Shown here piece after piece: positions 53,455-62,778 of a stretch of 64,000 nucleotides of DNA. The notes under the pieces are model-generated. The model worked only from the letters and a program-made list of their open reading frames with translations. It did not search any database and was not told where the DNA came from. Location of the stretch: assembly GCF_032399705.1 (NCBI RefSeq), contig NZ_CP135922.1:5146001-5210000 (forward strand), read 5' to 3'. How positions within the stretch are numbered: position 1 is the stretch's first letter; every line of letters begins with the position of its first letter. Both the position numbers and the translations under genes were made by a program. Source of the DNA: Paenibacillus sp. BIC5C1. GTDB taxonomy: Bacteria; Bacillota; Bacilli; Paenibacillales; Paenibacillaceae.

Positions 53455-54157
53455 TACTCTTCATCCTCGCTTTTCTGGTCACTGCTGCGAACTGTCGGGT
53501 AATTAGCTGTGGCCGAGTTATTGCGGAGCCCACCACAACAGCGTATGCCCCCAGATCAAGCGCCTCTTCTACCTGAGAGGGTTTACTAATCCGCCCTTCG
53601 GCAATGACCGGAATCTTCAACCGCTGTGCGGACATCCCCAGCAGCTCCAAATTCGGCCCTTCCTGCTGCCGGGAATACGGTGTATAACCCGATAGGGTAG
53701 TCGAAACACAACTGACTCCAAGCGACTCAGCATATAAAGCTTCCTCCAGAATGGAGATGTCTGCCATGGAAACCACCCCATTGGCGTTCAGATAGGCGGT
53801 GATTTGCTCCAATGTATGATTTTTCGGCCTGCTCTGGCGGGTCGCATCAAATGCAATGATATCCGCTCCGGCCTCCAGCAGCTCGTCAATTTCTCTGATG
53901 GTTGGGGTGATATATACAGCAGAATCCGGGTAATTGCGCTTTATGATGCCAATAACCGGCAATGAGACTGTCTGCTTGATCGCACGCACATCTGCTGCCC
54001 CATTCGCCCGAATACCCGCGGCCCCTCCTTCCTCCGCAGCCGCCGCCATACGGGCCATCATCGCCGCGCCATGCAGCGGTTCATCAGACAGCGCCTGGCA
54101 AGAAACAATCAGCCCCAAATGCAGTTTCTCCAGCACTACCTTTGTCAGGGTTCTCAC
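53441..54157 (-). CDS. nanE: N-acetylmannosamine-6-phosphate 2-epimerase
   Basis: 238 residues. TIM-barrel motifs: LIVSCQALSDEPLHGA, GIRANGAADVRAI, GIIKRNYPDSAVYITPT, IIAFDATRQSRP, IAEGRISKPSQVEEAL and VVGSAITRP. Converts ManNAc-6-P to GlcNAc-6-P. The start is taken at a GTG close to AGAGAGAGG; a second GTG seven codons in is possible. Lies eight bases after DUF4127. Confidence 0.94.
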   Translation of the reverse strand: MRTLTKVVLEKLHLGLIVSCQALSDEPLHGAAMMARMAAAAEEGGAAGIRANGAADVRAIKQTVSLPVIGIIKRNYPDSAVYITPTIREIDELLEAGADIIAFDATRQSRPKNHTLEQITAYLNANGVVSMADISILEEALYAESLGVSCVSTTLSGYTPYSRQQEGPNLELLGMSAQRLKIPVIAEGRISKPSQVEEALDLGAYAVVVGSAITRPQLITRQFAAVTRKARMKSNGDE

Positions 54158-54165
54158 CCTCTCTC

Positions 54166-55719
54166 TTATATTCTGCTTTCCTTACTAGGGTTGGATGGTA
54201 CGAATCGTACAGACAGGCCCACTTCGAACATCCGGTTCCATGGCATGTAACAATCAGTAATCTGTATACTCCCTGCTTCAGTATCGATCCGCACAGCAAG
54301 CTCTTGACGCAGCCTCTTCTCTACTCGGGCGGCAACAAGGCCGCGAGGCCCATCCAGCAAGTACTTGCCATAACCCATCTCCTGCACCGGGCCATTGCTA
54401 AGTTCTCCCCGAACGACCGAACAATAGCAGACATCCTCGGCATAGCGGAGGGCGAGGAAATCAAGATGCGACTGTGTAGGACCATAGAGCAGATAGATCA
54501 TCGCCTGCGAAATAACGGTGCCAAGTGAGTTGGAACTGGTATTCCAGGCGGCATATCCAGCCAGATCAAATAACATGCCTTTTTGTCGCAGCATCTTGAC
54601 CAGCTTCTGATCCCCACCATTGGCATATCCCACATCCGCTACAGCCACCGGCTTCTCCTTGCTCCTGAGCAGAAAGTGTCCGTATTCCACCAGTTCCATC
54701 AAATTTCGGTATACATCATAGCTGTAAAAAGAATGCTGCTGCGACACCGCTTCCGCCATCGTCTCTCCAGGTGTACTAATCAACAGCACCAGATCTGCTT
54801 CAGTCTCACTGGACGCAATCAACCCACCTGCAGCCAAAATCTGATATTTGAGCGTCTCATAGAAAAATCGATCCTCGAATAGCGGGGTAACAAACGCCCC
54901 CTGAACAGATGATAATCGTGGGTACACCAGCGGCATCCGGCCGCGAGCCTTATTCATCATTCTGGAGAGCAATACGCAACCAACTTCGTCCGCACCAGGA
55001 TACATGTAGACTTCAAGTTCCAGATCAAGGGTGGTAATCCGGGCTCGCACTTTCTCCTGATCCTTGGCTGTATGTCCATAAGGCGCTGAATCATCCTGCG
55101 GCACAATCATGAAGTCGATAATGCCTTCCTGGATCAGAACCAGCACTTGCTTGTTAGCTTCAATATTTACGGCCCTGCGTCCCAGGTAATCTTCCAGCAC
55201 TTCCATTGGTAGACGATTATCGATATCGGCCAGCTCGCGGATCTCCTCATCCGTCGCAATTCCGAGCTCCAGCCGATGGCTGATGAAACCTTTGCGAAAA
55301 ATCTCTCTTCCCCAGTCGGCGTAGTAATCCGGCTCCTCATCGGACAGGGAATATTGCGGGCAGCGCATAATCAGTTGGAACGTATACAGGGTTAGCTGCG
55401 GGTACTGTTGCTTGATCCCCCGAAGGCGCTCCAGACGGGCCGTCAGTTCATCTGGCTTCAACTGATGCAGCCGGGAAGGAATAATCCCGCCATAGAGCAA
55501 CGTATCCAAAGCAACGATTGCTCCATCTGCCCTTGCACAGCTCTCCTCAAACCAGGTCCATAACTGTTCTACATCGCCCGGACGTTTTTTCAGACCCATG
55601 ATTTCAAGTGGGGGACGCTCCACTGTGAATTCCGTTCCCTGTGCCAACAAATAAGGAAATTCATAATTGCAAGGCCGTTCATCTAACGGAACAAAGGTTA
55701 GCTTATACTGCTTCGGCAT
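54166..55719 (-). CDS. DUF4127 family protein
   Basis: 517 residues from the ATG at 55719 (AAAGGGTGAACGC upstream). N-terminus LTFVPLDERPCNYEFPYLLA and internal ALDTLLYGGIIPSRLH, IVPQDDSAPYGHTAKDQ, YPGADEVGCVLLSRM and VADVGYANGGDQ are the conserved parts of the family. Soluble and without signal peptide, hence cytoplasmic. No reaction is established. The strict colocation with nanE and a sugar importer suggests a role in processing an imported amino sugar or glycoside. Confidence 0.88.
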   Translation of the reverse strand: MPKQYKLTFVPLDERPCNYEFPYLLAQGTEFTVERPPLEIMGLKKRPGDVEQLWTWFEESCARADGAIVALDTLLYGGIIPSRLHQLKPDELTARLERLRGIKQQYPQLTLYTFQLIMRCPQYSLSDEEPDYYADWGREIFRKGFISHRLELGIATDEEIRELADIDNRLPMEVLEDYLGRRAVNIEANKQVLVLIQEGIIDFMIVPQDDSAPYGHTAKDQEKVRARITTLDLELEVYMYPGADEVGCVLLSRMMNKARGRMPLVYPRLSSVQGAFVTPLFEDRFFYETLKYQILAAGGLIASSETEADLVLLISTPGETMAEAVSQQHSFYSYDVYRNLMELVEYGHFLLRSKEKPVAVADVGYANGGDQKLVKMLRQKGMLFDLAGYAAWNTSSNSLGTVISQAMIYLLYGPTQSHLDFLALRYAEDVCYCSVVRGELSNGPVQEMGYGKYLLDGPRGLVAARVEKRLRQELAVRIDTEAGSIQITDCYMPWNRMFEVGLSVRFVPSNPSKESRI

Positions 55720-55746
55720 GAATGCGTTCACCCTTTCTGTGTTTTT

Positions 55747-56595
55747 TTATCCTTTAATCGCTCCGGCAATGCCTTCCATATAGTATTTTTGGGTGAAAAG
55801 GAACACGATGATAATCGGCAGCACCGAGATCATGGTGCCGGCGGCAATCCAGCCGAAGTTATACGAGAACTGACCGTTCAGATACGTCAGGGCCGCAGCC
55901 AATGGATATTTCTGCGGATCATCCAGCACCACAATCGGCCACAGGAAATTGTTCCAGAATGCCATGACTTCAAGCAAGCCAATGACGGCAACCCCTGGTT
56001 TCACCAGTGGCATGACAAGTTGCACGAAGATACGGAACTCGGAGGCTCCATCCATTTTGCCAGAATCCCGAATATCTGTCGGTATGCCCAGAAACGTTTG
56101 TCGCATCAGAAAGATGTTAAATACCGACACCGCGGCCGGAAGCACAACCCCAAGAAACGTATTGCCCAAGTGAAAGGCCTGAATCGTTAAATAATGCACA
56201 ATCATCGCCGTTGCCGAAGGAATAATCATGGTCGAGATCAGCAGCGTGAACACCAGATTCCGTCCCTTGAACCGAAAGGTTGCGAGTGGATACGCCGTGA
56301 GGCAGGAAAGGAAGATGTTAAACACTACCCCAAGGAGCGTAATCACCACCGTATTTATGATGTAGCGTGGAAAATCCATGAACTCCCACACCTGCACGTA
56401 GTTATCGAAAGCGATGAAGGTAGGTAGAATGGCTGGTGGATTCGCGAACACATTACGGCCAGGCATCAGCGATACGCTGAGCAGCCACAGAAAAGGACCC
56501 ATCATAAACAGGGCAAGCAAAATCAACAGTACATAAATGATCAAATGACGAAGGACTTTTTTCATTTTTTTGGACGAAAACGCACTCCGAATCAA
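55747..56595 (-). CDS. Sugar ABC transporter permease (MalG type)
   Basis: 282 residues; the TTG start overlaps the TGA of the preceding permease (TATTGA), with GGCGGGGTG upstream. Six membrane helices; EAA loop DIRDSGKMDGASEFRIFVQLVMPLV. Confidence 0.94.
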   Translation of the reverse strand: MIRSAFSSKKMKKVLRHLIIYVLLILLALFMMGPFLWLLSVSLMPGRNVFANPPAILPTFIAFDNYVQVWEFMDFPRYIINTVVITLLGVVFNIFLSCLTAYPLATFRFKGRNLVFTLLISTMIIPSATAMIVHYLTIQAFHLGNTFLGVVLPAAVSVFNIFLMRQTFLGIPTDIRDSGKMDGASEFRIFVQLVMPLVKPGVAVIGLLEVMAFWNNFLWPIVVLDDPQKYPLAAALTYLNGQFSYNFGWIAAGTMISVLPIIIVFLFTQKYYMEGIAGAIKG

Positions 56596-57473
56596 TAGGT
56601 ATTCACCCCGCCTCTCCGGTTCAGCCGGAACACCAGCACACTGAGCGCAGCTACCATCACACTGACGATCAGCCCAAGCGCCGAGGCATACCCGAAATTG
56701 AATTGCTCCAGCCCTTTTTGGAAAATGTATACGCTTGAGGTCAGCGTGGACGTTCCCGGCCCGCCTTTGGTGAGAATATAGACCTCATCAAAAACACGAA
56801 CGGCACCCATCACCGAAATTACGGTGCAAAAGAGAATATGTGGCCGCAGCAGCGGAAGCGTCACATGAATAATCAGTCTCAGTGGTCCAGCTCCATCCAC
56901 TCTGGCGGCTTCATATAGATCTGCCGGAATTCCCTGAAGCCCGGCCAGATAGAGCATCATATAATAGCCGAGACCCTTCCACATGGTGATGAACATCAGC
57001 ACATACAGCGCCGTACTGCTCGTGGAAAGCCAGGAGATCTGCTCACTAAGAATGCCAACCTTCAGCAGCAGGTAATTGACCACGCCGTTATTGCCCAACA
57101 ACCAGCTCCAAATCAGTGCCACCGCGACCATGGAAGTTACAACCGGTATGTAGTAGGCAGCCCTGAACATTTTGACACCCGGAATCCGGCTGTTAACCAG
57201 AATGGCCATGAGGATCGAGATGATTTGAATCACCGGCACAACCAGCACATACACCAGCGAATTCCACAGCGAAATCAGGAAATTGTGATCTTGAAAGGCC
57301 CGGGTAAAGTTATCCAAACCAACGAAATGTGTCTCCGTAATGACAGAATAATCGGTTAATGAGAGGGGTATCCCGTAAATAATCGGCCAAAAGGTGAAAA
57401 CCGCCAGAAACAACAATCCCGGTGCCATAAACGCCCATGCAGCAAAAGATTCGGATCGAATCGCCTTGTACAC
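56592..57473 (-). CDS. Sugar ABC transporter permease (MalF type)
   Basis: 293 residues from a GTG with AGGAGG. Six membrane helices; EAA loop LYEAARVDGAGPLRLIIHVTLPLL. Pairs with the MalG-type permease. Confidence 0.95.
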   Translation of the reverse strand: MYKAIRSESFAAWAFMAPGLLFLAVFTFWPIIYGIPLSLTDYSVITETHFVGLDNFTRAFQDHNFLISLWNSLVYVLVVPVIQIISILMAILVNSRIPGVKMFRAAYYIPVVTSMVAVALIWSWLLGNNGVVNYLLLKVGILSEQISWLSTSSTALYVLMFITMWKGLGYYMMLYLAGLQGIPADLYEAARVDGAGPLRLIIHVTLPLLRPHILFCTVISVMGAVRVFDEVYILTKGGPGTSTLTSSVYIFQKGLEQFNFGYASALGLIVSVMVAALSVLVFRLNRRGGVNTY

Positions 57474-57499
57474 GGCTACGCCTCCTCTCTTCTAGGATC

Positions 57500-57519
57500 G
57501 AGGGGGAGTACTCCCCCTC
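57500..57519 (-). repeat. 20-bp perfect palindrome between binding-protein and permease genes
   Basis: GAGGGGGAGTACTCCCCCTC, 21 bases after the binding-protein stop codon, without a T-run. It should form a very stable RNA hairpin that protects the binding-protein message and lowers permease expression, as seen in other ABC operons. Confidence 0.75.
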
Positions 57520-57540
57520 ATTAGACTGTATCGCATAAGT

Positions 57541-58854
57541 TCAGGAATCCTGGTTAAGAATTTGGTTAACTTCCTTCTCCACTGCGTTCAGCGTTTCTTT
57601 AATATCTGCTCCGTTCATCAAAATCTCCTGCAAGCCCCGTGCCAATGCGGAGTTGATATCTCCTGCATTCGGTACGCCGACCATGTAATCAGTGGCTTTA
57701 TCGAGACTTTGTGAGGAGGCTACCTTGGCTTCGGCTTCCAGCGATCCGTCGGATTGAGTAAAGAACGGATCTTCAATGGAGGCTTTGCTCGACGGCAGCG
57801 TATTGGCTACTTTGGAGAAGGCAGTCTGGTTCTCTGCATTGGTCATAAAGGCGGCAAATTCCACCGCTTGCTCAGGGTTTTTGGATTTCTGTGGCACAAC
57901 GAGATCCATGGAATTGGAGAGCCGCAGGTTCGCTTTGCCCGTTGGGAGCGTTACCGCAATCGTATTCTTGTAAACATCCGGTGCAGACTTCTTGATGAAG
58001 TTGATAAAGGTTGGACCCGACAATTGGAAAGCGACCTGCTCCCCGGAAAAATACTGGATCTGCTTGCTGAATTCCGCATCCTCCTTCAGCACTACGCCTT
58101 CGGCCATCAGATCACGCATTTGAGCGATCATCGCCTCTGCTACCGGCGTATTGAAAGCCGCGGCCGTTTTGTCTTCATTTAGAATGGGGATGCCGTCGAT
58201 TGGAAACAGCTTGGAGACAAGCTGCTGCGCATAACCGGCCACTCCGGTCTTTTCATGGACCTGACGGGCCCACTCCACGAGTTCCTCTCGGGTCTGCGGC
58301 GGATTTGAAGGATCAAGGCCTGCCTCCTTCACCAGCTTGGTATTCATGAACAACACTTCCGTACCTGTGTACCAAGGAAGCGCGTAAGCTTTGCCATCCA
58401 AAACAGTCGAATTATAAATGCCTTCAAAGTAACTCTTCGCTTCCTCATCTGTCAGGTATTCATTCAGATTCAGCAGCGCTCCCTTACTTCCCAATTGACT
58501 GGCAAATTCGGTATTGAGGTTCACAACATCAGGGCTTTTGCCACTGGCCGTACTGGTCAATAAACGCTGTGAAATGGCATCATATGGATAGTCCTTCCAC
58601 TCGACTTTCACGCCAGGATGACTGCTCTCATACTTGGCAATCAATTCATTGAAATAATCGTTGAACGTTGGCTGTAAAGCAATCGTCCAAAATTCCAGCG
58701 TCACCGGCTTTCCAGCTTCCGTACCCGTCTCCCCAGTGCTTCCCGGACTCGGCGTACCAGCCGTATTGTCATTTCCTCCGCAGGCGGCAAGCAGCATAGA
58801 CATCATAACGACTAGCAGCAAAGATACTGTGAAGCCCTTTCTGTTGGTGGTCAC
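57541..58854 (-). CDS. Amino-sugar ABC transporter substrate-binding lipoprotein
   Basis: 437 residues from a GTG behind GGGGGAATGTTGT. Lipobox MLLAACGG; a Gly/Thr/Ser-rich linker; family 1 binding-protein fold (YESSHPGVKVEWKDYPYDA, GKSPDVVNLNTEFASQLGSKG, ALPWYTGTEVLFMNTKL). First gene of the operon. No ATPase is encoded with it. Confidence 0.92.
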   Translation of the reverse strand: MTTNRKGFTVSLLLVVMMSMLLAACGGNDNTAGTPSPGSTGETGTEAGKPVTLEFWTIALQPTFNDYFNELIAKYESSHPGVKVEWKDYPYDAISQRLLTSTASGKSPDVVNLNTEFASQLGSKGALLNLNEYLTDEEAKSYFEGIYNSTVLDGKAYALPWYTGTEVLFMNTKLVKEAGLDPSNPPQTREELVEWARQVHEKTGVAGYAQQLVSKLFPIDGIPILNEDKTAAAFNTPVAEAMIAQMRDLMAEGVVLKEDAEFSKQIQYFSGEQVAFQLSGPTFINFIKKSAPDVYKNTIAVTLPTGKANLRLSNSMDLVVPQKSKNPEQAVEFAAFMTNAENQTAFSKVANTLPSSKASIEDPFFTQSDGSLEAEAKVASSQSLDKATDYMVGVPNAGDINSALARGLQEILMNGADIKETLNAVEKEVNQILNQDS

Positions 58855-58920
58855 ACAACATTCCCCCTCAGTTTGGTATAAGACGGGAGCCGGCGCTTAC
58901 GTCAGATTTCCTGGCTAATT

Positions 58921-58941
58921 ACTCCATCTTTCCAATGGAGT
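58921..58941. promoter_or_regulatory. Inverted repeat upstream of the amino-sugar operon
   Basis: ACTCCAT and ATGGAGT arms, seven bases apart, about 67 bases before the operon's first gene. Could be the operator for the RpiR-type regulator encoded in the operon. A second small palindrome, GAAGTATTCTTC, lies at about 58966. No clear -35/-10 pair was found. Confidence 0.4.
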
Positions 58942-59033
58942 ATATGCAGGCCCTGGAGTTAGAATGAAGTATTCTTCCAGAAATAAATAAAAAAAAGAAA
59001 TAATTTTTCTTTTAGGCTAAAAAACACAAAAAA

Positions 59034-59076
59034 CAAGCCAGTTCGATCCGTATAAGGACCAAACTGGCTTTTTTGT
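59034..59076 (-). terminator. Terminator of the protein kinase gene
   Basis: AAGCCAGTT and AACTGGCTT arms with flanking T/A-runs (minus strand ends in TTGTTTTTTG). Confidence 0.8.
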
Positions 59077-59106
59077 TACAACTATATGTATAAGACAAGG
59101 CTGCAA

Positions 59107-60096
59107 TCAAGCCGTCTCATGCTGTTTCTTCGGCTCTGCTTCGTAGACTTGGGTATGTTCATTCTCAGCTAAAACCCATTCTACTGTGCCAGGTTTGCGT
59201 ATTTTCCACATCCAGGCCTGTACTTGAAGTGATCTCTTAACCCAAGCGAGGGAAGCACACCGTTGCTCGGAACGAACCGATAATCCCCAGTGAATAACGC
59301 GTGCGAGCCACCGATTCACATACTCATTATGAGAACGTACAGATGGCAATTCATCGCGGAACAGTCGCTGTTTTACATCCATAGGGGGCTGCCCGCATGT
59401 CCAATAATGAAGCAACGCTGCCAGGCTATATATGTCTGACATCGGTCCCTGACTGGATTTCTCCGAGTAGAACTCAAGCGGCGAATACCCGGCCGATGTA
59501 AAGATCGCCTGTTTTTCCCCGGATTGTACAGGCCAACGAGCTGCTGAACCGAAGTCCAGTAGTTTCGGCGTACCGTCTTCCATCACCATAATATTGGATG
59601 GCTTCACATCGCGATGAAGAATTCCCTGCTTATGAATATAGTCCAGTGTATCTACTAGCGGAAGCAATGTTTCCGTAATAAATGCCGCGTCCAGCGCATG
59701 ATTTCGCTCAATCAGATATTCGGTTAAGGTTACCCCTGTACAATATTCCATAACAAGATACCCTGTGTCATTTTCTTCGAAATGATCCACGTACGACACA
59801 ATATGAGGATGATGCAACGTGGATAACAGCTCTCCTTCGACCAAAAATGCAGCAAGAAGTTCCTGATACTGACCACTGAACCCCCGTGAAGAACAGAACA
59901 CTCCCCGTTTGTCAGCCTGACGTGTTGCCAGCCTCTGGGGGAAAAACTCCTTAATCGCTACCTTTGCACCTGTATTCCGATCTCTTCCTGCATATACAAT
60001 AGCCAGCTCACTGCTAGCCATGAGATGTCTTACCTGATATGTATCATTTAAAATTACATTGCGCTGCAATGCCATTTTGCAATTGTCCTTTTTCAT
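59107..60096 (-). CDS. Hanks-type serine/threonine protein kinase
   Basis: 329 residues from the ATG at 60096 (GAGGG upstream). Kinase motifs: VAIKEFFPQ (ATP lysine), HRDVKPSNIM (catalytic loop), DFGSA (metal Asp), SAGYSPLEFY (APE equivalent). The glycine-rich loop is degenerate, MASSELAIVYAG instead of GxGxxG. No membrane segment or PASTA repeats, so it is cytoplasmic, unlike PrkC. Substrates unknown; no partner phosphatase is adjacent. Confidence 0.9.
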   Translation of the reverse strand: MKKDNCKMALQRNVILNDTYQVRHLMASSELAIVYAGRDRNTGAKVAIKEFFPQRLATRQADKRGVFCSSRGFSGQYQELLAAFLVEGELLSTLHHPHIVSYVDHFEENDTGYLVMEYCTGVTLTEYLIERNHALDAAFITETLLPLVDTLDYIHKQGILHRDVKPSNIMVMEDGTPKLLDFGSAARWPVQSGEKQAIFTSAGYSPLEFYSEKSSQGPMSDIYSLAALLHYWTCGQPPMDVKQRLFRDELPSVRSHNEYVNRWLARVIHWGLSVRSEQRCASLAWVKRSLQVQAWMWKIRKPGTVEWVLAENEHTQVYEAEPKKQHETA

Positions 60097-60251
60097 AACA
60101 GACCCTCTTTTCAACCTTGTCGATCGGAAGACTTGCCGCATGTTGCATCATTCGGTCCAACCAGACAGGCGTTTCATCGCCAACCATGTATATAAACCAA
60201 ATGATGCAATTTGAATCACAACCATGCGGAAATATTAAAAAAATTCTAAAT

Positions 60252-61121
60252 TTAATAATTCTTCTGTAAAAATTGCTGAATTTCTTGGTTCATCTGCATC
60301 AACACGTCTTGAGACGGAAAATGACCTGTGTCGTATTTGATTGCTTTGACATTCGGAATAATCTTCTGCGCTCTTTCAATGACCTTATCTGCCGGGAAAA
60401 AAACATCCTTTTCTCCCACCAGCAGCAGAGTTGGCGATGTATAATTCACCAACTCGTCCTGCTCTGTAAGCTTGGGCATATCCTGCTCCAGACTGACGTA
60501 TTTGAAGATTTTCCCGATTATATTTTTATCTATTTCTTTCATACAACTGCATGACATGATATCCGCGATCTTTTGCAAAGAAGTTGGAGAAGAAGTCATT
60601 TTGTACGTTACAAGTGGCAACACGATATCCTGAGCCATTTTAATTTTGGATCCCACGGCCAGTCCAGCGGGTGCTACCAGAACAGAACATGCAATTCGGT
60701 CCGGAATGTAAGTTGCCAGTCTTAGGATAATTCCGCCTCCAAAGGAAGGACCGATAAACGCACTTTTTTCGATCTTGTAGTGATCCAGCAAATCAGAAAT
60801 CCACAAAGCCAAACTATCAAACCTTGCCGAAATTCGTGTTTCTTCACTGTAGCCTGGATGACCGATCGTATCCGGCGCGATAATCCGGTAATCTTTGAAA
60901 AGAGAAGAGAACCATGACAACGTCATCGGATTCACACAATTTCCGCCCTGAAGAATAAATAGCGGCTTACCGTCTTCTGGACCTGTTAATAAAACATGCG
61001 TTTGTCCAAAACGTGTCTCGACGTACTCTCGTGTAAAATCCTCGCCCAATTGCTCAACATACGCTTCGTATTCCTCAAGTATGCTGCTCTTGCCTTCTTC
61101 ACTTCTATAAATGGAACTCAT
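60252..61121 (-). CDS. Alpha/beta-fold hydrolase
   Basis: 289 residues from the ATG at 61121 (AGGAGG six bases upstream). Nucleophile elbow GPSFGGGIIL (Ser), acid in LLVGEKDVFFP (Asp), His in KYDTGHFPSQD; oxyanion region FILQGGNC. Cytosolic, no signal peptide. Substrate not predictable. A terminator separates it from the upstream RNase H gene. Confidence 0.88.
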   Translation of the reverse strand: MSSIYRSEEGKSSILEEYEAYVEQLGEDFTREYVETRFGQTHVLLTGPEDGKPLFILQGGNCVNPMTLSWFSSLFKDYRIIAPDTIGHPGYSEETRISARFDSLALWISDLLDHYKIEKSAFIGPSFGGGIILRLATYIPDRIACSVLVAPAGLAVGSKIKMAQDIVLPLVTYKMTSSPTSLQKIADIMSCSCMKEIDKNIIGKIFKYVSLEQDMPKLTEQDELVNYTSPTLLLVGEKDVFFPADKVIERAQKIIPNVKAIKYDTGHFPSQDVLMQMNQEIQQFLQKNY

Positions 61122-61179
61122 GTCTGCCTCCTGCAAAGTATACTCTTTCAACATTTTATGGATTTTAAGGTCCATAAAT

Positions 61180-61208
61180 ATAAAAGAGCCCGCTGATGAC
61201 AGGCTCCT
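61180..61208 (-). terminator. Terminator behind the RNase H gene
   Basis: Minus strand: GGAGCC - N11 - GGCTC followed by TTTTATATTT. Confidence 0.6.
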
Positions 61209-61316
61209 TCATATGTGTAACTTATCATAATGAACTGATTATAGAATGGAAACTGGAAATTGTAAACATCGTTTCTCATAGAAAATTAATAATACAGAAA
61301 TTGTAGAGAAATAGGG

Positions 61317-61979
61317 CTATTTTCGGCCGTAATCTGCCTTGATTTCGCCCCACTGCTTGGTCTGCCATTTTAGCACTTTATTACTGTACGTATTCGTTCG
61401 GAGCCACTGCTCTGCACGGTCAATCATCAGCCAGATCTCTTCGGTGGAGGCATCCCTTGCGAGTGTGGTGGACACCGCTTTTTGCTTCAACCATTTCATC
61501 GCATTGACGGAGTCCGTATAAACCGTCTTGCTACTGCCCTCTTTTTTGAGATACGCCAAGGCATGTACGATGGCCAGAAATTCCCCGAGGTTATTTGTAC
61601 CTTTGGAGATTGGCCCAACGGAGAAAATAATCTCACCCGTGCGGGTATCTACGCCTTTATACTCTACCGGCCCTGGATTCCCACGCGTACCAACATCAAC
61701 CGAGATGCTGTCATAGTCAATTTCTGCGGAGGTCTCCATGCCCGCACTTCTTCCGCTGCTGCCAGACTTCGTCTTTGAAGAAGCGCCTGAACCACTGGCA
61801 CCAGTACCCCAGTTTCCTTTCCATCCTGCACGATATGCCTCTTCTGCGGCAGCTTTCGATTCATACGATTTATATTTTGCTCCGGTAAAATGATCCGTTT
61901 GTGCTTTGCATTCAGCCCATGTGCTGTATACGCCAGGCTGCTTTCCTGCCCAGACGACATAGTATTTCTGCTTTGCCAA
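61317..61979 (-). CDS. RNase H with N-terminal viroplasmin domain
   Basis: 220 residues from a TTG at 61979, behind AAGGAGCGGG. N-terminal caulimovirus viroplasmin/RNase H1-type RNA-DNA binding domain (KYYVVWAGKQPGVYSTWAECKAQTDHFTGAKYKSY; about 1-45), Gly/Ser-rich linker, then RNase HI fold with SVDVGTRGNPGPVEYKGV (first Asp), NLGEFLAIVHAL (Glu) and VYTDSVNAMKWL (Asp). Removes RNA from RNA-DNA hybrids. Confidence 0.9.
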   Translation of the reverse strand: MAKQKYYVVWAGKQPGVYSTWAECKAQTDHFTGAKYKSYESKAAAEEAYRAGWKGNWGTGASGSGASSKTKSGSSGRSAGMETSAEIDYDSISVDVGTRGNPGPVEYKGVDTRTGEIIFSVGPISKGTNNLGEFLAIVHALAYLKKEGSSKTVYTDSVNAMKWLKQKAVSTTLARDASTEEIWLMIDRAEQWLRTNTYSNKVLKWQTKQWGEIKADYGRK

Positions 61980-62066
61980 TATGACCCGCTCCTTCGTATG
62001 CTGCATTCAATTCCTTATTGTAAACGATAGGGAGGTCAGATTGAAAGAAACGTGTTCATCTAATTT

Positions 62067-62564
62067 CTACACTTGATACCTCCATTTCTTCAACATGTCT
62101 AATGCTACTTCCAGAAGCTTGCTTGGGTTATGTGAGATTTGCATTTCAATAATTTGTTGACACCTAAGGTTTTGTAAATCCGATAACCTATCCATCATTT
62201 GTTCCAGCAACATAAATGACTGCGCGCTCACTTCCAGACTGGAATCACCGATAAATGGAATAATGTTCTCAATATGTACTATGTAATCCAGATTTTCAAG
62301 AGCGTATAGCAATGTGCCTCTGCTTCCTGATGTCTTGGAGTCGGTGATGACTTCAATTAACGGTTCAACTGCTCGATCATCTCCAATGTCAGATAAAGCG
62401 ATAGCAATTGTGTTGCGTAATATGGTGTTGTCCGTAGATTTCAGGAGTTCAATCAAGAAAGCGAATTGAGTTATATCCTTTTTTTCACCAATATATGATA
62501 TTTGTTTAACAACGCCTTCCATATCTCCTTGGGAAAGATGCTTTTGTATCATGTTTGTATACAT
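62067..62564 (-). CDS. HEAT-repeat-like protein
   Basis: 165 residues from the ATG at 62564; GAGGAG lies 14 bases upstream, so a start at 62552 is also possible. Helical repeats of the HEAT kind are visible (DITQFAFLIELLKSTDNTILRNTIAIALSDIGDDRAVEPLIEVI and SRGTLLYALENLDY). AT-rich codon use compared with neighbours. Probably a protein-binding scaffold; partner unknown. Confidence 0.75.
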   Translation of the reverse strand: MYTNMIQKHLSQGDMEGVVKQISYIGEKKDITQFAFLIELLKSTDNTILRNTIAIALSDIGDDRAVEPLIEVITDSKTSGSRGTLLYALENLDYIVHIENIIPFIGDSSLEVSAQSFMLLEQMMDRLSDLQNLRCQQIIEMQISHNPSKLLEVALDMLKKWRYQV

Positions 62565-62778
62565 TGTACGTTGTATCACTCCTCATTTTGTTAGAATAAA
62601 GCTCTCCATAATAATATCGGTCATTTCCTTATTTTAGGATGTAGTATAATGGTCCTTATAATGTCGGGACTATTTTCCTCATCCACATCTCTTGTCCTAA
62701 GCAATTGTATATTTCAACCAGATCAGGAACAGGCTAAGAAATACGACACATGATTTGGTACAGAAAGGAATACAACCA

